Source: Scytalidium lignicola
Taxonomy: Eukaryota > Ascomycota > Leotiomycetes
Direction: 5' to 3'
Length of the DNA: 64,000 bases
Assembly: GCA_002812745.2 (NCBI GenBank)
Contig: NCSJ02000129.1
Span: 1 to 64,000, forward strand
The notes under the pieces are model-generated. The model worked only from the letters and a program-made list of their open reading frames with translations, was not told the origin of the DNA and ran no database searches. Within the stretch, counting starts at the first letter, position 1. Each line of letters starts with the position of its first letter. This document shows positions 11,567-23,301 of this stretch, in pieces. A program made the position numbers and the translations under genes.

Positions 11567-13067
11567 AAGAGAAGAACCGGGGTGGCTGAGGAAGCACAAC
11601 AGAAGCCTGTTTTTGTACTGCATTCAGCTCAATTCAATGCAACTGAATTCACTACAAATCTATCGTTTATCATCAACATAGAAACACCGCTTCGTCACTG
11701 GATTCCGCGGTCAAGGGTGGATTATTTCGGCCTATGCTTTGAAGCTGTCTGTATTTGTGCTTAAAAGGCTGCAAGCTTTATATAGAGCCACATATGAAAA
11801 TCTTCGAAATGATGTTATGCTATGGGTATAACAGGTGCTAGATTAGATTGTTGCAGACTTGAGTGAATTCAAGAAGTTGAAGAAGAAGAAGAGAATTCAT
11901 TAACGAGGTTGTGAATAAGCAAGAACTTCTGCTATTGCTCTGCGTACAGCACCTCACTATTATCTTGGTCGTCTTCTCTATTTATTTATTATTCTATACA
12001 CCTAAATTCAATTTCCTAAGCATACATTGATATTTTTATTTCTTTTATATAGCTATATGACAACTCTACACGATTCTGCTTAAATATCATGGTTTGTGCA
12101 TTAGGAGCCACAGACGTGTAGAGATTGTGTCCCGCTAAAGGGTGATAAATAGCGACCTATGGAAGAATCAAAGATTATAGAACTTCTCGGGAAGGGCTTA
12201 GGTTAGAAAGAAATCTCTGAAGAATTACCTGGGAGAAGCGAGGATAGTTACTATTTACATTATGTTGGATGGAATACAGGATAAAGAACGCAGTTTATTC
12301 AGTGCCGTTGAATTGCTTACAGATTTACTAGCTACGAATAGGTATATATACAGTAGGTATGACCGTAACAAGCTGTACAGATCCATACAAACCGGCTATA
12401 ACCGTTATTCAGTTGAGCCTTAGATGCATGCCCTAAGGTAACAGAGTGGATGTGGTGGGGTTAACGGTGAAGTGGCATATCCGAAAGAACCCTGAATTAT
12501 TCAACACATTATTATATTATATTAAAGAGAAGTGGGAGTGATTAGCGGGCGGACAAGATTATAATATTATATAACTAAAATAATCTATCTTCTTATTTTT
12601 TTTTAATATAGCTAATAGCTTTTTCTAGGCATAAAGCCCAAATGTAGGAACCTATTACTAACGAGATAGTGCTTCTGTGAAGAATTATAGAAAAAATATA
12701 CTAATAATTCTACAGAGAACGAACTATTATACGGACAACAATAAGAAGAAACAGAAAAAAGTCAGCCAGCTGAATAACTTCTTTAAAAGAGCTTACCCCA
12801 CTATTATTAGCGTTATGTGGCGTAATAAAGACGCTTATACCACTACTATAGAAGGCTATTACTAGAATTATTAATAAGAATATTATACTGCGTATAAAAA
12901 ACAATTATTCCGAGGATATCTTTATTACTTATATAACTAAAAAGCAAAGTTTATAGAGAAAACCAGAAATTCGTATTATTATAAATATATTAGGTAATTA
13001 GTTTAATCTGAAAATAAATATTAAAGTATACGTTATAAGAATACGTTATATTATTATATTAAACGCC
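11567..13067. other. AT-rich gene-free island
   Basis: No gene was supported. From about 12490 the sequence becomes very AT-rich and dominated by TA dinucleotides, as in repeat DNA degraded by repeat-induced point mutation. The only open frame (12677–12865) is low-complexity Lys/Asn/Ile/Tyr-rich and has no recognisable domain. Confidence 0.5.
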
Positions 13068-13070
13068 GAA

Positions 13071-13186
13071 GTAGTTCGAGTTCTAGTATTAATCTCTAAG
13101 TTTTATTATGCAGAAAGTTTATACTTCAAGCTAAAGTAGTCTGCATTTCCCTACTAGAACTCGACCTACTTTGGCTTGAAGTATAA
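13071..13186. repeat. Interleaved imperfect inverted repeats
   Basis: Two arms occur in the order A, B, A', B'. A (13071–13088) pairs with A' (13152–13169) and B (13119–13139) pairs with B' (13166–13186), each with one mismatch. In the right half the two arms abut, while in the left half 30 bp separate them. This looks like the remains of nested or rearranged terminal repeats of a small transposon in the AT-rich island. Confidence 0.6.
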
Positions 13187-13319
13187 ATAAGGCACGTATG
13201 TTACCTTGTACTATATTGAGATAATATACTTTGGACGCAATTACTCTGGGGTATAGTATTTCAACCCCATCTACTCGCAGTTGTAGTACTCCGAACCTAA
13301 AAATAGTTTCGGCTCTATT

Positions 13320-14130
13320 CTCCTAAGTCATCTGAGTACCCCTTTGGAAAGTTGTTCCGATGATTCTATCCCTTCGTGCGGCGGTCATTGCCCACGCTAG
13401 CGGCCGCATAAATTCACGTCTAATTGGAGTTGGAATAACTTCAGTGGGTCGATGCTGTGAGAGAGTCGGCGAGGGCGATGGTGACTGCGTATATGGAGCC
13501 CATTTGAGCCCCCCCCCGGCGCCTGCCACACCGTGATGTGAGGGTGGTCAGCGGTTAATTTTAGCCCCACCCAAACCCCAGCCAGAGCCGGGTTTCAATA
13601 AGCTGGATGAGAGTCAACAACGAACTCTGGTATAGAGGCCAAAGAGGATCCTGGTTGAGGGCCCAATTCGGCTCTGCCTGGTTCTATTTATACGAAATTG
13701 GCAGATTCTCCACTGTCGAGGGCTCTCCGGAAGTAGCTCCTCCAGTTGGTAGGTCAGTTTGAAGGCCGCCCAAAGGTTGCTGCTGTCGGGAGGCGTATTC
13801 CGGTGTGAGCGGCTCCGTGGAAAGACTTGGAGCTGGTGGATATTGAGAGTTTCTCCTAATGGTAGGTCCATCGAGATGGTCTGAGAACATAAGTTGCGTT
13901 CAGGGCGGCTTTCTGAATCCAAGGGGTGAGGAAGGCCATGTTGGGAAGTATTTAGAGTAGGTCTAGTTGTGATAAAGAACTGGCTCCGAAGAATCCTTGA
14001 CCGATTTTTTCCAATTTTAGCTAGCGGCAGTCGTAGCCGAGGAGCCGAAACAAGTCGCCTTCGACGCAGTCTATCCACCATCGCTCTCACCGGTAAAGCA
14101 GCTCTGCTCACCTTTCGGAATAGAAACAGC
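13320..14130 (-). other. GC-richer island, possible retroelement fragment
   Basis: A sharply bounded block of higher GC inside AT-rich DNA. Two overlapping minus-strand open frames (13614–14111 and 13684–13890) are rich in Arg, Ser, Pro and Gln, which would suit a retrotransposon Gag fragment. No zinc knuckle, protease or polymerase motif was found. The composition contrast suggests an inserted segment; its identity is not established. Confidence 0.25.
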
Positions 14131-14563
14131 TTTTCTTCATGTTAAGATTGGCGTGTGATGATCAGCTGTTATACATCTAGAATCTTAACATCTTTAAACC
14201 ATTTGGCTCATGTAACCTTGCACTGCTTTTACTCATGTTAACTTAAGCTTAACTTAAGCTTAGCTCAACTTCAGCTTAAGTCTGCTCAAGTTTACTTATT
14301 TACCTTATTAAAAATCATCAACTTCTGTTAAGAAGCTTAAAAAGGCTTCTCTTTCTAGTCAAAANGTCTTAAACCTGTTCTTATTATATACTTATTCTTA
14401 AACAGTTATCTTCTTAGTTTACTTGTCTTTATGCATAAGACTTCTTTCTATGTCTTACTTTAAGGTGTTTTATGCTGTCCTTTGCATTTTGCTTAAGGCT
14501 TTATACTTTATAAATAATTGTTTCCTTATTATTTTCATCTTTTTTTTCTGTTTTATATTCTTG
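14131..14563. other. AT-rich low-complexity DNA
   Basis: No gene was supported. Stretches of repeated CTTAA/AAGCTTAA units lie at 14238–14282, and an N follows an A run at 14365. A short inverted pair GTTAAGATT / AATCTTAAC occurs near 14141 and 14191. Confidence 0.4.
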
Positions 14564-14620
14564 TTTATGTTCTCATTTATGTTCTCATTTATATTCTCAC
14601 TTATATTCTCACTTATCTTA
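14564..14620. repeat. 12-bp tandem repeat, AT-rich
   Basis: About five tandem copies of a 12-bp unit close to TTTATRTTCTCA, with G/A and T/C variation between copies. It produces a spurious Phe/Ile-rich open frame. Confidence 0.7.
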
Positions 14621-14943
14621 TCAATTATTTTATTATTTATATTCTTTTCTTCTTCTCTCCTTTCTCTTCAATCTTTCTCTTATTTTTCTAAGAAGACCTT
14701 TATTTCTTGTTTTTACTCTAAATATTCACATCTACACATATACAACTTTACAAGTCATAAGCATAAAGTATACAAAAGAATATTAAAGAAGACTAAATCC
14801 AGACAAGTAAATAAAGGTAATCTTAATTTTATAAAATATCTTTTATATAGTTATAAAACACTGTGCTTTTAATGCCTAAGAGATTTAGCTCGTTAAAATG
14901 TCATGTATCATTCATCTAGTTCATCTAATTCATTTAATCAACA

Positions 14944-14973
14944 ATATATGTATATACATATATACATATATGT
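14944..14973. repeat. AT palindrome (TATA/CATA)
   Basis: An alternating purine–pyrimidine palindromic stretch of TATATG/CATATA units that could extrude as a hairpin. It lies about 120 bp beyond the stop codon of the S53 protease gene. Confidence 0.5.
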
Positions 14974-15094
14974 GGCTATCTCAAACCCTAGAAAGGGTAA
15001 GAAGAAAAGGGAAGAGAAAATAAGGTCATAGACTCATAGCATGCCAGGGTCGAGCATGTTTTAGTTCTAGGGTTTATGAGGTTTTAAGATATGT

Positions 15095-17385
15095 TTATGG
15101 CATAGCCATAAACACCTCTAGGAGCTTGGGGAAGTTGGGCGTGCCGAGACCAGTGACTGGATCCCATCCTTTAACGGCGTCAAACCCGTTAGTGTTACAA
15201 CCCGGGTTGTTACCCGTCGTGATCTATGTTAGTTATTAATGAAAATTCTTTAGACTCTTTGATAAGATTGACTTACATCATTGAAGATATGGGGATTTTG
15301 GTAAATGGTGGGGTTGATGAAACCCACAGGGCGCTTGTGAGCTGCGAGACGATGCTCGTTAATGATGTTAATCATGCTGGCGACAAGGGGAGCGGCGGCG
15401 CTGGTGCCGGCAGCGAAATTTGGTTCCCCACCCAAATACATGAAAAAGTTTATACCAATTGCTGCCAGATCGGGAAAGCCGCGACCGGATTTGTTGTAGA
15501 ACGGGGTACCGTAGACCGTGTCACCGTATGGTGGAGGGCTATTCTTAAAATATGAGCTTAAAGCTTCCTTTTGGTAATCAGGAGCCGGCCAGTAGTTACT
15601 AAATCCACCGCCGGAGTAGAACTGATACTCTGGCCAAGCCACGGCAGTCTCGCCAAGCCCAGTGGTACTGTTTAACTGTTTAACTATTAATATTGTATTC
15701 AGCGTCTAGGATGAAGGAAAGGTCGCTTACCATGGTTGCTCCAACGGCTGTCACATATGGGCACGAAGCGGGAAAGCCAGGTGAAAAGGCGCCAGGATAT
15801 TGAGCCAGTTGCGCTTCATCGGTGACATTGGCGGGAGCGAGACAGATCCCGTTGCCGGCTACGCCATAATCGCCCGATGCGTAGACCACTGTCACTCCTT
15901 GGAGACCAAGTTTCAAGAACTCCAGGCATTGTCTGTTCTCGTAGAAGAAAGAATACTGGTACTCCGCAACGCCATAAGATACTGTGATTACATTGGTGGG
16001 TTTGTATGCTCCACACATCTCTGGTTTACCCCAGGTGCCGTTAGATAGACCGGGCTCTGGGTTAGGTCCCGTGTCCGGATATCTAAGATTTAGTTAGCTG
16101 GAAATTCTCTAAAGCCAAAACGGTGACGATAGGCAATTGCTACATCGTGGAGAGTATTTGGTTAAGCATTATTGGGGTTGACATACTGAGGGTCTAGAGT
16201 CGGGTCGTCTCCGCCTTCAAAAGTGCAGTATGACTTGTTGGGTAAGTTAGCTAAGTCACATCATTCGGAGGGGAAGAAATTACCGCATCAAGCGCATCAA
16301 GAAACGTATCTCCAAAACCTCTAGCCAATTCTATCTCTTTCTCGTCATCGACTGCAAAGAAGACAGCCTTCTGAGGGTAGACTAATGGGATGGCTATGGA
16401 TAGATCGAGATCCGCTTCTGGTCCGACAAGACCGTCCTCAAGAGCGAGACCCCCATCAATCGAATACACAATTGGGTACGTTCCCTTGGGAATATAAGGG
16501 GCGACGAGCTCGAAGAGTGAGTCCAGATCCTCCTGATAATAAGGTTCGCCGGATTCGAAGATTCCAATCTCATTCCCGGCGTGTGCAAGCGTGTTATTGG
16601 GAACACCGTACAATTCTGTAGCCGTTAGGGGGGCAATGATAGAGGATTATTCACGGCGGATACTCACGACGGATACAGTCAGGTGTAACAGCCACGGAGC
16701 ACGGGAAGTCGATATTGGCGACAAGGGAGTCATGCACCATCGAGGCTGGAGTGAAGTGCGTCTTCGGTGCAGCTGGGGACGAGACCTTTGGCGCGGCTCG
16801 CTTCTTCACTTGCTCATCGCGCTTGAATTTGGTCATGGAGACGGCGGGCGTGATGAGATCAATATGTTCCTGGATATGCTGGGGGAGATGATACTCGTGG
16901 CAGCCCAGATGCTCTTCGCCCGTTTGCGTGTAGTGGAAGACATGATATTCCGTAGCGAGGAGCGATTCGAGTTCGGCCACCGTGGCGTCGAACTTGAGCC
17001 AACTACGACCAGCGGAGATTTCATGTCGTTCAGCATCGATGCCGGAATCGTGAAGCCACTCGCGCACCTTGGTGATGGACTCGCCTGACGGCCGGAACAG
17101 CTCGCCAACCTCTTCCGCGGTCATGTGCTGTCCGTACTTGTCCGATCTGGGGTCCGCGATGTCCATCAGGAGGTCGTGGGCCAGATGGACGTTGGGTTGC
17201 GCGAGGCCAATGCGAACGGGGACCATGATCTCCGGTGCGGCTCGGGTTCGCGCAATCCAGTGTGCTGATGCTTCACGTTTCTCATGCAAAGCGCGGGCAG
17301 GATGAGGGCCCGGACGAACAGGACTGGCAATGGAGACGCCCATACCCATGCCCAAGGCAAAGGCGGCAAGGCTGAGGAAGTGCAT
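15095..17385 (-). CDS. Secreted sedolisin-type serine protease (S53)
   Basis: A secreted acid protease of the sedolisin/tripeptidyl-peptidase family, about 658 residues in six exons (17385–16668, 16615–16284, 16233–16187, 16082–15731, 15675–15277, 15223–15095), all in frame. A signal peptide (MHFLSLAAFALGMGMGVSIA) precedes a ~200-residue prodomain. The catalytic Glu and Asp lie in GPEADLDLSIAIPL (ExxxD), the oxyanion Asp in YASGDYGVAG, and the nucleophile in GTSAAAPL. The C-terminal GFDAVKGWDPVTGLGTPNF is the calcium-binding segment typical of the family. Length and all key residues fit an active enzyme that is self-processed outside the cell. The ATG at 17385 was chosen because it opens directly onto the signal peptide. 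Confidence 0.93.
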
Positions 17386-17458
17386 GATAGAGTTTGAGGA
17401 TATCCTCGGGAATGATTGTGATGGAGAAGAGCGTACGAGAGGGAGGGTGACTCTTCTA

Positions 17459-17467
17459 CTTATATAC
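17459..17467 (-). promoter_or_regulatory. TATA-like box of S53 protease gene
   Basis: GTATATAAG on the minus strand, 74–82 bp before the start codon at 17385. The position suits a fungal core promoter. A CT-rich stretch follows upstream. Confidence 0.4.
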
Positions 17468-18950
17468 ATCTTCTTGGTCTCAGTCTCTTGGTCTCTTGGT
17501 CTCTCGGTCTCTTGTCCTCTGAGCGGGGTACCTCGTGTTTGCGCGCCGAGAGCTCAACTGTCGTATCTACTGTATCTACCGTATCTACCGTATCTCTAGA
17601 ATTTCTAGAATTTTTCTACAATCCCTATGTTCCCCCGGCCATGCGCCGTCTTGGCCAATGCTTGATCCTGAACTCCACCATACCATCGACGCATGTAGAA
17701 GGTGCTCAGGATGCTCAGGATGCTAGGATGCTCAAGATGCTAAGAGTGCAAAACGCCATGACCCACCTGTGGCACGTGAGCAGCACATATTAGGAATGTG
17801 GAAGAGAGATAGGACACCGGCGTTGGATGTTGGATGCCGTGTAGACAAGAGTTGTGGCTGGTGATCCTTGACGCCGCGCCCCATCCAATCAACGTGGTGA
17901 TTAGCTTTCTCGCTAAGCCCCAGCCGCACTGACCGCCACAACCTTATCTCCCTCCACTTTCTCCGTACCCCGGCGGGCACAGGGAAAATACGAAGTTGAC
18001 AACGGTCGAAAGATTGCTGCCCTGAGCTGAGTTCCTTTCTTAGGAAAGGCGGCCGGTGTAATTTCCGCCTATCGGTCGCCCTCCCCACTCCTCGGCCACA
18101 CCTCATCGTTTTTGGCCATGATTAAATTATGCCAACAGTAGAAGAGCAGAAGAGCAGAGCAGAATATGACCTCCCAGCTACAGACACATGGCATCGACTT
18201 ATAATCCGATTCGATGGGCGCTTGCAATACGATAAAATAACCTCTGGCACGAGTAATCTGTGCAGCCGTAGAGCCCACAGAGAGCGGTAATTGCTACGAC
18301 TCGACTACAATGCAGTACAAGATGCAGGATACGGGCCATCATAATTTGAAAGCAGGAGACAGACCATTTCGGGAAGCTCGAAGCAGAGATGATCAAACCT
18401 CGTACCAGTTAGGTTGGTGTGCAGCGAGGTTTAAGTGAATTACGAATGACGAGGAAATCGCTCAGAAATGGTCAGGGTGAAGTAAGGTCTAGAACAGAGC
18501 ATGCTCTGGTGCATGCTCCGGAATCTGCCAGATACGTGACATGTACGTTACGTACCATAGAATCTCATATTTAAGATCCGTAGAGCTAACCACATCCGTA
18601 ATTATTAGCCGAGTAAGCTGATCAACTCCCCATATAGTTTAGCTAGAACAAGGATCTTGAACGCTTGAATCTTTGTTTGAATTGTGGATTTAATGGCTTG
18701 ATTTTAGGGCCTTTTTTAAGGCGTTGTGGCCACTGAGCATTGACTGATAATTGTTCTTGAAGGGCCATAATTGACAGATTAGCTGACGCCATATGAAGGA
18801 AAACAACAAAATCAACGCGAACCATAGCATAATAACAATTCCGCGCAGTCGTATTGGTGGCTAACAACTATACCATATGCAAGGTTATTTGCCGAAGTGG
18901 TGAGATTTAAATGTGGTTAGCTTTACGGATTTTAAATACCGGCATAAGAT
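17468..18950. other. Intergenic, nothing recognised
   Basis: Upstream region of the S53 protease with short TCTTGG/GTATCTAC repeats at 17475–17600 and GGATGCT repeats near 17705–17740. The remainder to 18950 shows no coding region with recognisable motifs. Confidence 0.45.
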
Positions 18951-19174
18951 TATCCCCTCGACCGCCAAAAATGGAGTCACTTATGCAGATTTGTACAAAT
19001 TATGCTTTTATGACAGGTTTTCTTTGATTTTAATGGCTTGGTTAATTATACAACATCTCGTTGAGCATAAAACTCTAATTACAGTAAAATTACAAGAGTA
19101 TACGCCAATCAGATTTTTTCACTTAAGATTATGCATGTGCATAAGTGACTCCATCTCTGGCGGTCGAGGGGATA
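18951..19174. mobile_element. MITE with TA target-site duplication
   Basis: A 220-bp non-coding element (18953–19172) flanked by TA on both sides. The terminal inverted repeats are about 35 bp (18953–18987 and 19138–19172) beginning TCCCCTCGACCGCC, with two mismatches, both G versus A. The TA duplication and size indicate a Tc1/mariner/pogo-type miniature element moved in trans. It has no open frame of its own. Confidence 0.8.
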
Positions 19175-19860
19175 CGGTAATAACAAATAATACTCAGGAT
19201 CGTGGCCCTATTATGCAAAGGGAAGGTGGTCGAGAGCGAGCGGCGCGTAGACTGGCCAACGGTCCAGTCTAGTCTGGACTGTGAAATTTTTTGGGGGCCG
19301 TTTTTTAAACTGGATTGTATGGTTCTGTCTAAACGGTTTATGATCCCAAAAATCTAAACCTAGACTATGGACTGTTTAAACTGGCTAATGGTCTGGTCCG
19401 GTTTAAATTATAAAAAATTTTGAAAACTGTTTTTTAAACCAGATTATATAATGTGATAGGGGATTTTATGTAGAGACCCGATCATGTGACTAGTAATATT
19501 TATAGTAGTAGCTATAGTTGCTACAACAATCAAGGAACCTTCTTTCCTATTCTACCATACCGTACATTCTGATTGATTGTTCTCTTATATCGCTGCTATA
19601 CCTTTAAAGCTTCCTTCCTACAATAGTTATTAAAGCAAATAAATAAACAAATGATATATATATAATAAAAAAGGGATAAGTAAAGAACCGCACAACATCT
19701 CCTATATAACATATTATCAATAACCCCTGAGGCTAACGTATCTCCCAGTCGGTCGGCCCACCTCAATAAATCATCAATTCTATCAACATCATCAATTTCA
19801 CTTAATTATTTTTCAACCAAGACATGTCCAAATGCCTAAAAAGCCATTTTTAAATCAAGA
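19175..19860. repeat. Repeat-rich spacer with inverted motifs
   Basis: A short inverted repeat GTCCAG–TCTAGT–CTGGAC sits at 19262–19279. A GTTTTTTAAAC motif recurs at about 19303 and 19429, each followed by a CTGGATTGTA-like or CAGATTATA-like sequence, and several GGTCTGG/GGTCCGG-like units lie between. Such subterminal repeats occur in hAT-like elements, but no complete ends were delimited. Confidence 0.35.
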
Positions 19861-20410
19861 AGGAGGGATTCTTTTTGCTATATATGTAATCAAAATGAAA
19901 AAATCACGTCTGTTCGAACTGTTGCACGCGTTTATGATGTCCCTCGTTGAACGCTTTGTGTACGCTTAAGAGGTAAAATTCAATTCTCAACCACTTACAC
20001 CAAAAGCTTCAGAATGACTCAGCTTGAAGAAGAATCATTGAAAGAATGGATAACCTCTATGGGAAAGCAAGAATTATCTCCTAGGCCTTTTAGTATAAAA
20101 GCAATGGTTAATCTTTTGATTTTTAAGCGTAGTAATCCTACTCCTCCATCCTTTGTGGGCAAAAATTGGTTTAATAACTTTTTGAAACGTTATCCTGACT
20201 TGAATACTAAATATATATGTTAACACAACTATAAACACACTAAATATAAAAATCCTAAGGTTATTCAAAAATAGTTTAACCAAGTGTTAGCAATAAAGGC
20301 TTAGTATAGGATTCCGGATAAAGATGTCTACAATTTTGATAAAACTGGGTTTGCTATGGGAATAATTGCTATTGCTAAAGTGGTTATATCCTTCAATTGC
20401 TTTGGCAAAC
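19861..20410 (+). pseudogene. Fot1/pogo transposase relic
   Basis: One continuous frame translates as the N-terminal part of a pogo-family transposase. It has a psq-type HTH (…TSVRTVARVYDVP), a CENP-B/HTH-tnp segment with EESLKEWI and VGKNWFNNFLKRYP, and the first catalytic DDE motif in DVYNFDKTGFAMG. In-frame stops at 19948, 20221, 20272 and 20302 each replace what would be CGA, CAA, CAG and CAG, so all fit a C-to-T change. This is the pattern of repeat-induced point mutation. Similarity ends near 20410, so the rest of the catalytic domain is missing. Confidence 0.75.
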
Positions 20411-20439
20411 CTTTCTTTTTATAACCTGGAAATAGGAAA

Positions 20440-20640
20440 TAGGTTCTCCATAAAGAGGTGTGGTGGGACCTCTGTTACCACGACACCGCCACCGCTACTG
20501 CTACTGCTACCGCCATCGCCATCCCCTGAGCTCCCCTAAGCTTCCCTGAAACCTCCTGAACCCCCCTGAACCCAGCTCTAATCAGGATATATACTGCAAT
20601 AGGATGCGACAAGTTGCAACAGGATACGACAGGATATATA
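20440..20640. repeat. Imperfect short tandem repeats
   Basis: Imperfect CCACCG/CTACTG triplet repeats at about 20483–20525 are followed by CCCCTGA-type units and by GGATRCGACA-like units to about 20640. They separate the pogo relic from the OrsD-like relic. Confidence 0.45.
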
Positions 20641-20771
20641 ATATATAATATATTTATATTTATATTTTTAATTATTTGTTTAATTAATATAAGTCTGATG
20701 GTTTTTTTAACTATTGATTTTTATCATTTTAGTCTAATCAAAATCAAAATCAGATAAGCTTTGATTTAGCC

Positions 20772-21333
20772 ATGTCAGCTTTTAATTCTCATTTAAATAC
20801 CAATCCGATAAATCCTGATAAATTTTTTTCTGATGTTATTGAATATATGCTAGATCATCGGTTGCTGTTTTGCCATATTCACAAGCAGCCGGTTGGCAGT
20901 TCATATCCGCCGACCGCTGATCAGCTATTGCACAACCTTGGATCTGGTAAAGCTGGAAAATAAGCAACAGGTGCCACCGCTGCCAGACCATTCTCCTATC
21001 CTGCCCTTTTTGCTAGTTTACCAGAATGGCTTCAGATGCCAGGACTGCTGGTTCTTGACCATCAACTATAAAAATATGCGGCGGCATCAAAATAATCAAC
21101 ACCGGGGCCAGGATGACTGGGTTGGCCAGGCCCTGGACCAGCTAGAACAGGATGAAATTGACCGTCTGGCTAAGCAGGAACAAGATCATGATCACGAAGC
21201 CTGGGATGCCGAAGTGGAACACAGTTCACTTAATTTTGAAGAAATGAGTGACAAGATTCTTACAGTTTCCCGCTTAGTCTTAAACACCAAATCTAACCCT
21301 TTTCATTTTCATTTTCTTTTAAAAGAGCAATAA
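20772..21333 (+). pseudogene. OrsD-like domain relic
   Basis: Two overlapping frames (20772–20963 and 20893–21333) together resemble the OrsD-type zinc-finger-containing domain seen in fungal proteins of unknown function: FLLVYQNGFRCQDC followed by a spaced His pair (RRHQNNQHR) and an acidic tail. A frame change near 20930 and loss of flanking domains indicate a broken copy. It sits among transposon remains, so it may have arrived with a mobile element. The family assignment is from motif resemblance only. Confidence 0.4.
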
Positions 21334-21416
21334 AAATATTTTTACTCATTGATAATCCTCATAATCATGTCGTAACTCATTCCTTAAGACCCAATTAAAA
21401 AAAACCACACACACAC

Positions 21417-23176
21417 CTAAGCCTTAAAAGCCAACCATCCCTTCCCCTTCGCGGGAGGCAACACCCACGTCGTCAAACTCTTCCCGTAAACCGGCCCCTT
21501 CCAAACCTCCCCACTGCCCATCGTAACCGTCACGTAGATTCCATTCCCGAAGTTATTCTGGATCACCACTGTGCGGCTCTGATCCGGATTCACAAATGCC
21601 TGCGCCTCGAGCTTTGCGCCGCCGCCAAAGTCGTAGGAGCCTGTCGTGTTGAGCGCGATGGCGCCCCGGGGTATGAATCGGGAGAATTGGCCGATGAGGT
21701 AGTAGTCGAGGGTCTTGACGTAGGTGCCCTGCTCGATGTCGATGGAGACCAGGCCTCGGCAGGTGGTGCAGCCGCCGGGGAGATGTGGGCCGTAGGTGGT
21801 GGAGGAGGCCATAGTCCAGGCGATGGAACCGGAGGCCCAGTTTTGCAGTGGGCTATCGGAGTTAGTTAATTTTTGATGAGATAAATGGTAAGTATGGAGA
21901 GGACGGCTAGCACTTGACTTACCCCATAACAAAGTCTGCAGTGCTATACCATGTGTTCGTAGGTGACGTCCAGCACTCAGTCATGTACTGAATTGCATTG
22001 GGATTGGCCTGGTGGAACTGCGTCAAGACATCCCAGCTGTTGTTGGTGGCGTAGCAATGCCAAGCAACGGTATTGACGTAGTCCCCAGCACCATCCAGGA
22101 CGGTTTGTGGGTACCATGGGGCATCTTATTTTTGCTAGTTGTTAACCTTCTATCCTTTGCATTTCTTATTTTAATATATCATAGCTATAACCTAGAACTA
22201 GAAAAAAANGAAAGAAAAAAAGAGACAAAGGGTTTAGAAACTCACCAGTATTATGATCATAAGCCCAAACCGCTGTATTCAACCGCGCCTTCTTCAAAGC
22301 CGGACCAACATAGTTCTGAATTAAATCCGTACTCTGAGTAGCATTGATAACCATGGTCGGATACCCAGCATTGCTATTAAGCGGCTCGTTCTGGATGGTA
22401 ATAGCATCAACCTCTACACCACCTCTGTTAAACGCCTCAATGTACTTGACAAAGTACTGCCCAAACGACTCTGCATATCTCATGTTCAGGGAGTTATTAT
22501 TGTTAGTGCCGACCATGACGTGGTCTAGCTGCATCCATCCTGGCGGTGCCCAGACTGAGCCGAGGAGCTTGATTGATGGGTTGATGAGCTTGAAGGCTCG
22601 GATCCAATCGACCTGTGCGTTGCCTTCAGGCTCGAGGTTGAAATGGCGGAGCTCAGGATCTGGGTTGGTGACGTTATCGTAGGAGTAGATATCTGGGGAG
22701 AGATCGGAACTGCCGATTGTGTGACGTAGGAGAGAGAAGCCTACTCCATCACGACTGAAGGTTGTGAAGAGCTCGGCAAGAACTTCTGCTTTGGCGATGG
22801 GATTTAAGGCATCGAAGGTAGCAGTAACTGCGTCAGTGACAGCAGCTATAAAACCGTTAGTCTAAACGTCTTTTTTATTATAAATTATGTTTTTTCTTGT
22901 TTTTCTTTCTTCATAATAGCGATCATAGTAAAGATACATACCTCCAAATCCAGTAATAACCTGTTTATGTCCCTTAGTAGTATCATCTACCTGCAACGCC
23001 CACGTCGAGTTCAAGGTGGTGTGTCCAACACCTTTGGTCGGTGGCTCATAAGAAGACAAGTTATACACTCCATCCGAGGATGTAACCCAAGCCTGAGGGG
23101 TCAAGACACCGGCTACGGCGGTGGATGAGAATGCAAACACCAGCAGGTCTGCCACGAGCATTGCCTGGTACTTCAT
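21417..23176 (-). CDS. Secreted GH30 glycosidase, beta-1,6-glucanase-like
   Basis: A secreted glycoside hydrolase family 30 enzyme of about 490 residues in four exons (23176–22942, 22845–22246, 22124–21923, 21852–21417). A signal peptide (MKYQAMLVADLLVFAFSSTA) is followed by the family start ITGFGAAVTDAVT. The acid/base Glu lies in ITIQNEPLN and the nucleophile Glu in MTECWTS, as in clan A. The C-terminal part is the beta-sandwich (about the last 130 residues). Fungal members with this layout commonly hydrolyse beta-1,6-glucan of cell walls; a related galactanase or glucosylceramidase specificity is possible. The N at 22209 falls in an intron and is harmless. The ATG at 23176 follows a TATA box by about 115 bp. 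Confidence 0.9.
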
Positions 23177-23288
23177 AATTGATTGGGTCAAATCTCTAAT
23201 AAGATTTTATTCCTTGACAAGACTAATTGAATGAAGAACTGAGACACAACCTTGAAGATCAAAGGAAGGGCGAGGGAGAGAAGTAAAA

Positions 23289-23301
23289 TTTATATATATA
23301 C
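23289..23301 (-). promoter_or_regulatory. TATA box of GH30 gene
   Basis: TATATATATAAA on the minus strand, 113–125 bp upstream of the start codon at 23176. Confidence 0.45.

Noticed and set aside
11582..11764. Small open frame after the NLR stop
   Set aside because: 60 codons, no motif, no plausible splice connection to the NLR.
14423..14872. 149-codon Phe/Ile-rich open frame
   Set aside because: Produced by a 12-bp tandem repeat and AT-rich DNA; no domain and not a credible membrane protein.
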